Shown here piece by piece: positions 5,887 to 8,794 of a stretch of DNA of 8,794 nt. The notes below the pieces were generated by a model. The model worked only from the letters and a program-made list of their open reading frames with translations, made no database searches and was not told where the DNA came from. Source of the DNA: Halobacteriales archaeon QH_10_67_13 (GTDB taxonomy: Archaea > Halobacteriota > Halobacteria > Halobacteriales > Haloarculaceae); the NCBI GenBank assembly GCA_003021335.1, contig PXQL01000101.1:5573-14366 (forward strand), given 5' to 3'. The position numbers were made by a program, and so were the translations under genes. Position 1 is the stretch's first letter. Each line of letters opens with the position of its first letter.

Positions 5887-6011
5887 CCGCTCTCCCCGGA
5901 CTCCCGGCGGTGTGTACCGCGCTCTCGACGCTGGTGGAGCCGTCCGATCCGTGATGGTCGGTCGCGGGCGGCGATTCGCGTTGAGGCGGAACTTAGCGGT
6001 CATCGCACGCT

Positions 6012-6074
6012 CCCGAGATCTGGCTCCGGTCGGGCGCGGGGGGCCCGTCGATCTCGGGGCGACCGCGAGCCCCG
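6012..6074. repeat. Two overlapping inverted repeats in the gap before the RNase Z gene
   Basis: CCCGAGATC (6012-6020) is perfectly complementary to GATCTCGGG (6050-6058). The right arm overlaps CGGGGC (6055-6060), which pairs with GCCCCG (6069-6074). The two stems are mutually exclusive. They sit in a 253-base gap (5887-6139) where I see no credible coding region. If the rnz message is leaderless these stems are upstream of it, so they would act as DNA sites or as part of the upstream transcript's 3' end. Confidence 0.35.
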
Positions 6075-6109
6075 TAAGCGGTGAAGCGAAGCCGGCACCC
6101 GATGCACAC

Positions 6110-6118
6110 GATTTAGGG
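6110..6118 (+). promoter_or_regulatory. TATA-like element of the RNase Z gene
   Basis: GATTTAGGG is the AT-rich patch of this gap, and its centre is about 26 bases before the ATG at 6140. No Shine-Dalgarno is present, so a leaderless transcript starting at or next to the ATG is likely. Confidence 0.5.
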
Positions 6119-6120
6119 AC

Positions 6121-6139
6121 ACTCTCGCGTAACGAGAGT
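6121..6139. promoter_or_regulatory. Perfect 7-bp palindrome abutting the RNase Z start codon (possible operator)
   Basis: ACTCTCG (6121-6127) and CGAGAGT (6133-6139) are exact inverted repeats around the 5-base spacer CGTAA, and the right arm ends at the base before the ATG. It lies between the TATA-like element and the presumed transcription start, the classic place for an archaeal repressor to block polymerase recruitment. If the message instead has a leader, the same sequence would form a hairpin masking the start codon. The symmetry is seen; the role is inferred. Confidence 0.5.
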
Positions 6140-7039
6140 ATGCGCGTGACTGCCGTCGGGACCAGCGGTGGCGTCCCCACCCCGCAGTACGGAACCAGCT
6201 GTCTCCACCTGAACGCCTTCGGAGACGAGATCCTGCTCGACTGCGGAGAGGGATCCGCACAGCGGCTGATGAGATACGACGCGTCCCCGGACGTCGACGC
6301 GGTTGTTCTCACGCACTTCCACGCCGACCACACGCTCGGGATCCCTGGACTCCTCCAGGCTTTGGAGATGAACGAGCGCGAGCGCCCGCTCGATATCCAC
6401 GTCCCGAAAGGCCGAACCGAGCGCGCCCGTCGCCTGATCGAGGGCGCTTACGGGTGGCCAAGCTACACGGTCGCCGTGCGCGGGTACGACGACGATCCGG
6501 TGATACAGACGGACCGGTACAGCGTCCGCGCGTTCGAGACGCCGTACACCGAGTACTCATACGGGATCTGCCTCCGGGAGGCCGACGAGCGGACGTTTCT
6601 GGTCGAGCGGGCGCAGGCCCTGGGCGTCGACCCGGGACCGGAGTACGGGAAGCTACAGGACGGTCAGTCCGTCGAGACGGACGACGGGACGGTCGTCGAG
6701 CCCGACGACGTGCTCTCGGATCCCGAGCCCGGCCGGAAGATCGTCTACACGGGAGACACCCGTCCGACCCCCGGCGTCATTGACGCGGCGTCGAATTCCA
6801 CGCTGTTGATCTACAACGCGATGTTCGCCGACGACCGGTCGGAGCGAGCTCACGCGACGGGACACTCGACGGCTGGGGAGGCGGGCCGGGTCGCATCGGA
6901 GTCGGAAAGTGAGCGCCTCTGGCTCACCCACATCTCGCCCAGACACGAGGGCGAGGAGGACAGGCTCGAAGCGGAGGCCGGCGAGTCCTTCGAGGGGACC
7001 GTCACCGCTGTCAGGGACGGCGATTCGATCGCATTGTGA
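6140..7039 (+). CDS. rnz: Ribonuclease Z homologue with an altered zinc-ligand residue
   Basis: The 299-residue protein (family usually about 305) matches RNase Z, the tRNA 3'-processing endonuclease, along its length: GTSGGVPTPQ (7-16), LDCGEGSAQ (33-41), the zinc motif THFHADHTLGIPGL (58-71), the exosite-arm region GVDPGPEYGKLQDGQSV (162-178), YTGDTRP (203-209), GHST (241-244) and THIS (263-266). Counting against the B. subtilis enzyme, His63/65, Asp67, His68, Asp211, His247 and His269 correspond to His59/61, Asp63, His64, Asp206, His242 and His264. The residue at the place of His140 is Tyr136 (ETPYTEYSYGI, where the family has a His a few residues before the GY). The usual HDATFA-like motif reads YNAMFADD. 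One metal ligand is therefore missing, and catalysis or substrate may be changed. This may be a divergent paralogue beside a normal rnz elsewhere in the genome. The ATG at 6140 is favoured over an upstream open frame reaching 5492. Confidence 0.8.
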   Translation: MRVTAVGTSGGVPTPQYGTSCLHLNAFGDEILLDCGEGSAQRLMRYDASPDVDAVVLTHFHADHTLGIPGLLQALEMNERERPLDIHVPKGRTERARRLIEGAYGWPSYTVAVRGYDDDPVIQTDRYSVRAFETPYTEYSYGICLREADERTFLVERAQALGVDPGPEYGKLQDGQSVETDDGTVVEPDDVLSDPEPGRKIVYTGDTRPTPGVIDAASNSTLLIYNAMFADDRSERAHATGHSTAGEAGRVASESESERLWLTHISPRHEGEEDRLEAEAGESFEGTVTAVRDGDSIAL

Positions 7040-7046
7040 TCTCGCC

Positions 7047-7415
7047 GTGACCGACTTCCGTCGGGACGCGCTGCTGGCCGGCTGTACGCTCGGTGGACTC
7101 GTCGCCGTCCTCGCGGCGACCGACGGCGCGGCGCGCCCGTTCGACCCGGTTGCCGTCGGTCTCGGCGTCGCCGGAGCGCTCGCCGTCGAGGTTGCGTTCC
7201 TGCGGTCCGCGACGGTCGCACGGCTGTGGCGCCGACCGGCGGTGCAGTTGAGCGGCGCGGTCGTCGTGACCGCCGGCGGCGCTCTTAGTTACGTGCTCGT
7301 CGGTCCGGCGGCGGTCGTCACGCTGTGTTGGGGGATCGTGACGTACTTTTGTTTGTTGAGTGTCGTCCTCGCAGTTGGGGACAATCCACTCGCGCTCGGA
7401 CGGTTCCGCCGGTAG
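7047..7415 (+). CDS. Small four-helix membrane protein of unknown function
   Basis: From a GTG at 7047 the frame gives 122 residues beginning MTDFRRDALLAG. Four hydrophobic segments are visible at about 8-24, 35-52, 67-84 and 87-110, with short loops containing Arg-rich stretches (LWRRP, 60-64) that likely face the cytoplasm, and a short basic end (GRFRR). No catalytic or metal motif is evident and I do not recognise the family. It starts 7 bases after the rnz stop codon, so the two are probably co-transcribed. The open frame continues upstream into rnz, but the GTG gives the natural boundary. Confidence 0.65.
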   Translation: MTDFRRDALLAGCTLGGLVAVLAATDGAARPFDPVAVGLGVAGALAVEVAFLRSATVARLWRRPAVQLSGAVVVTAGGALSYVLVGPAAVVTLCWGIVTYFCLLSVVLAVGDNPLALGRFRR

Positions 7416-7541
7416 CCCACCCAAGAGGCGGCACCGGAACTCGACGCTGCCCGGCGGTCGAAGAGGTCGGGCGACGCCGAAAGAATCGCCGCCGAGACGA
7501 CGGCAACACTAACGTGTCCGGATCGGTTAGCACTGGTACGC

Positions 7542-8135
7542 ATGTCCTTGGGGGACGGGGGGAAAGAGGGTTCGACGGAGAGTCGAGACTGGGCGGCTGA
7601 TCCGACGTTCCGGCTCCGATCGGAGTACCGACGGCGCCTGTCGAGGCTGAGCCACGCACAGTACGAGGCGACGACCCGCGGAAACCGGCGGCGGGCGGAA
7701 CGGCTCCGGTCGCAACTCGTCGAGGGGACGCCGCTCGGCGCCGGAGTGGGTCGGATCGTCTACCGGCTCCCGGAACGCGCATACGCCGGCGGCCGGGACG
7801 ACGGGTACGCGCTCAAGCTGCCGGTGCCGGATCGTCACGACCGGTACGGACACGACCGGGACGGCCGGGCACAGAACCGCGCGGAAGCCGGGCTGTGGGA
7901 GCGCCGGCCCAGCCGCCTGCTCGTGCCGATCGTCGCGGCTGATCGGCGCGGACGGTGGCTGATCATGCCGCTAAGCGAGTCGGTCGAGCCCGAGGCCGAC
8001 CGGCTGCGGGCGGTCGCGGAGCGCGTCGCCGAAACGTACGGACTGTCCGGAACACGGGGACAAGACATCACAGCCAAAAACGTCGTTCGGCTCGACGGGC
8101 GCCTCCGGCTCTGTGACTACGGAACGTTGCCCTGA
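7542..8135 (+). CDS. Minimal protein-kinase-like fold protein
   Basis: The 197-residue protein has an acidic/basic N-terminal helical part (20-60, with many Arg), then elements in the order of a eukaryotic-type protein kinase: a Gly-rich loop LGAGVGRIVY (65-74), YALKLP with Lys92 in the place of the ATP-binding Lys, a helix QNRAEAGLWER (111-121) that could supply the alpha-C Glu, a hinge-like strand pair LLVPIVAADRRGRWLIMPL (126-144), GQDITAKN (173-180), in which Asp175 and Asn180 have the same D-x4-N spacing as HRDLKPxN, and LRLCDYG (188-194), equivalent to DFG with Asp192. The chain ends three residues after this Gly, so the activation segment and most of the C-lobe are absent. It could be a small-molecule or protein kinase of minimal design, or a nucleotide-binding pseudo-kinase. 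The assignment rests on motif order and spacing. It starts at the ATG at 7542, in a separate transcription unit 126 bases after the previous gene. Confidence 0.65.
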   Translation: MSLGDGGKEGSTESRDWAADPTFRLRSEYRRRLSRLSHAQYEATTRGNRRRAERLRSQLVEGTPLGAGVGRIVYRLPERAYAGGRDDGYALKLPVPDRHDRYGHDRDGRAQNRAEAGLWERRPSRLLVPIVAADRRGRWLIMPLSESVEPEADRLRAVAERVAETYGLSGTRGQDITAKNVVRLDGRLRLCDYGTLP

Positions 8136-8140
8136 TCATC

Positions 8141-8185
8141 GATCGGGAGCGGCCGTCGACGCGCGTCCCGCCGAGTCTCCCGATC
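8141..8185. terminator. Inverted repeat between convergent genes, possible bidirectional terminator
   Basis: GATCGGGAG (8141-8149) pairs perfectly with CTCCCGATC (8177-8185) across a 27-base loop, in the 85-base gap between the stop codons of the kinase-like gene (plus) and the RNase H-like gene (minus). Archaeal termination usually depends on T-rich tracts, which are not present here, so terminator function is only suggested by position. Confidence 0.35.
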
Positions 8186-8220
8186 AGCGAGCGTCCCGCT
8201 GGGAGTAGCCCGTCGGCTCG

Positions 8221-8709
8221 TTATTTCCGGATCAGGTCGGCGGTGTAGGTCGCGACGCTGTCGGCGTGAACGTTCGACGCTCTGTTGATGTAATCGAACC
8301 TGACGACGTGCATCTCCGTCAGAGCGTCCCGGAGCGCCTGCCGCGCGGGCCCGGGTCGGCGGTCGGGCGAGCGGACCTGCTCGATGACCACGTTGCAGTC
8401 GGCGTACGCCTGCACGTGTGCCCGGCCGAAGTAGTGTGCCGTCTCCACCAGCCCGTGAGCGAGAGCGTACCGCTCCGCGGCGACGCTGTTGGAGACCCCG
8501 CTGAGCTCGACGCCGGCCGTGTGGAGCACTCGTCCGTCGCCGTCCTCGATCACGACGCCCGTTGTCGCCACCTCGTCGGCCTGGTAGTACGAGGCGTCAG
8601 TGTACAGGACCAGTTCGGGGACCGGACGGTTCGTGATCGTCAGCGTGCCCGCCTCGCCCGTCTCCGCAGACTGTCGGTCCACCGGGTCGTCCGTGGGGCC
8701 CCCAGCCAA
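8221..8709 (-). CDS. RNase H-fold protein (RNase HI-like)
   Basis: Starting at the TTG at 8709-8707, this minus-strand gene encodes 162 residues. The RNase H core runs from about residue 33 to the end: LVLYTDASYY with Asp38, NSVAAERYALAHGLVE with Glu79, VQAYADCNVVIEQV with Asp104 and NVHADSVA with Asp150, together the DEDD metal-binding set in the right order and spacing. RNase HI-type enzymes cut the RNA strand of RNA-DNA hybrids during replication and repair; this one is shorter and more divergent than typical haloarchaeal RnhA, so the substrate is uncertain. The frame remains open upstream of the TTG to the window edge (VYTHSFHASL-like region reading LYTHSFHASLTDQLAAP), so the true start may lie outside the window and the protein may carry an N-terminal domain. 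Confidence 0.7.
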   Translation of the reverse strand: MAGGPTDDPVDRQSAETGEAGTLTITNRPVPELVLYTDASYYQADEVATTGVVIEDGDGRVLHTAGVELSGVSNSVAAERYALAHGLVETAHYFGRAHVQAYADCNVVIEQVRSPDRRPGPARQALRDALTEMHVVRFDYINRASNVHADSVATYTADLIRK

Positions 8710-8794
8710 GACTGGTACACCGGTGGGACCGAACGGTGCGGCGAGCTGATCGGTCAGCGACGCGTGGAAGCTGTGGGTGTACAGGCTCGACCGC

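Noticed and set aside
5492..6139. Extension of the RNase Z frame upstream of 6140
   Set aside because: It overlaps the 5428-5886 gene out of frame and is Ser/Arg-rich. RNase Z homology starts exactly at the ATG at 6140.
1..8794. tRNA or rRNA genes, CRISPR arrays, replication origin
   Set aside because: No cloverleaf or rRNA-like sequence, no regularly spaced direct repeats, and no origin-binding repeat clusters were seen by eye.

Overview
The window looks like a chromosomal stretch from a haloarchaeon (class Halobacteria). The DNA is GC-rich. The predicted proteins are strongly acidic, with abundant Asp and Glu and little Lys. Shine-Dalgarno sequences are essentially absent. Several start codons have an AT-rich TATA-like element about 26 bases upstream, as expected for leaderless archaeal transcripts. 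This assignment comes from sequence style and family resemblance; no database search was possible.

Layout, left to right. (1) 1-289, minus: N-terminal part of a phosphoribosyltransferase, cut by the window edge. (2) 337-1928: a small system made of a secreted lipoprotein-type metallo-beta-lactamase (MBL) hydrolase (plus) that overlaps by 4 bases a DUF3006 gene, and on the other side a minus-strand second DUF3006-like reading frame with no usable start codon. The two DUF3006 copies share a 23-base perfect inverted repeat that brackets the MBL gene. (3) 2041-3123: a multi-pass membrane protein whose 3' end looks frameshifted, then a DUF3592 membrane protein. (4) 3124-3604: a gene-poor stretch holding what looks like the decayed 3' end of an IS200/IS605-family tnpB with its right-end hairpin, close to the start of the next gene. 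(5) 3605-5272: an S9-type prolyl-oligopeptidase-like serine peptidase with an intact catalytic triad, but apparently lacking about 30 residues of its alpha/beta-hydrolase core. (6) 5428-5886: a conserved-looking protein of unknown function. (7) 6140-7415: a ribonuclease Z homologue in which one zinc-ligand His is replaced by Tyr, preceded directly by a perfect 7-bp palindrome, then a small four-helix membrane protein. (8) 7542-8135: a very short protein-kinase-like protein that ends just after its DFG-equivalent motif. (9) 8221-8709, minus: an RNase H-fold protein converging on it, with a long inverted repeat between the two stop codons.

The genes do not form a single pathway. The clearest functional units are the MBL/DUF3006 pair (probable extracytoplasmic hydrolase plus partner) and the rnz/membrane-protein pair. 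The most striking features are eroded or altered members of well-known families: RNase Z with a changed metal site, a core-deleted S9 peptidase, a minimal kinase, a startless DUF3006 copy, a frameshifted membrane protein and a tnpB remnant. This suggests an accessory or relaxed-selection neighbourhood rather than a conserved core operon.
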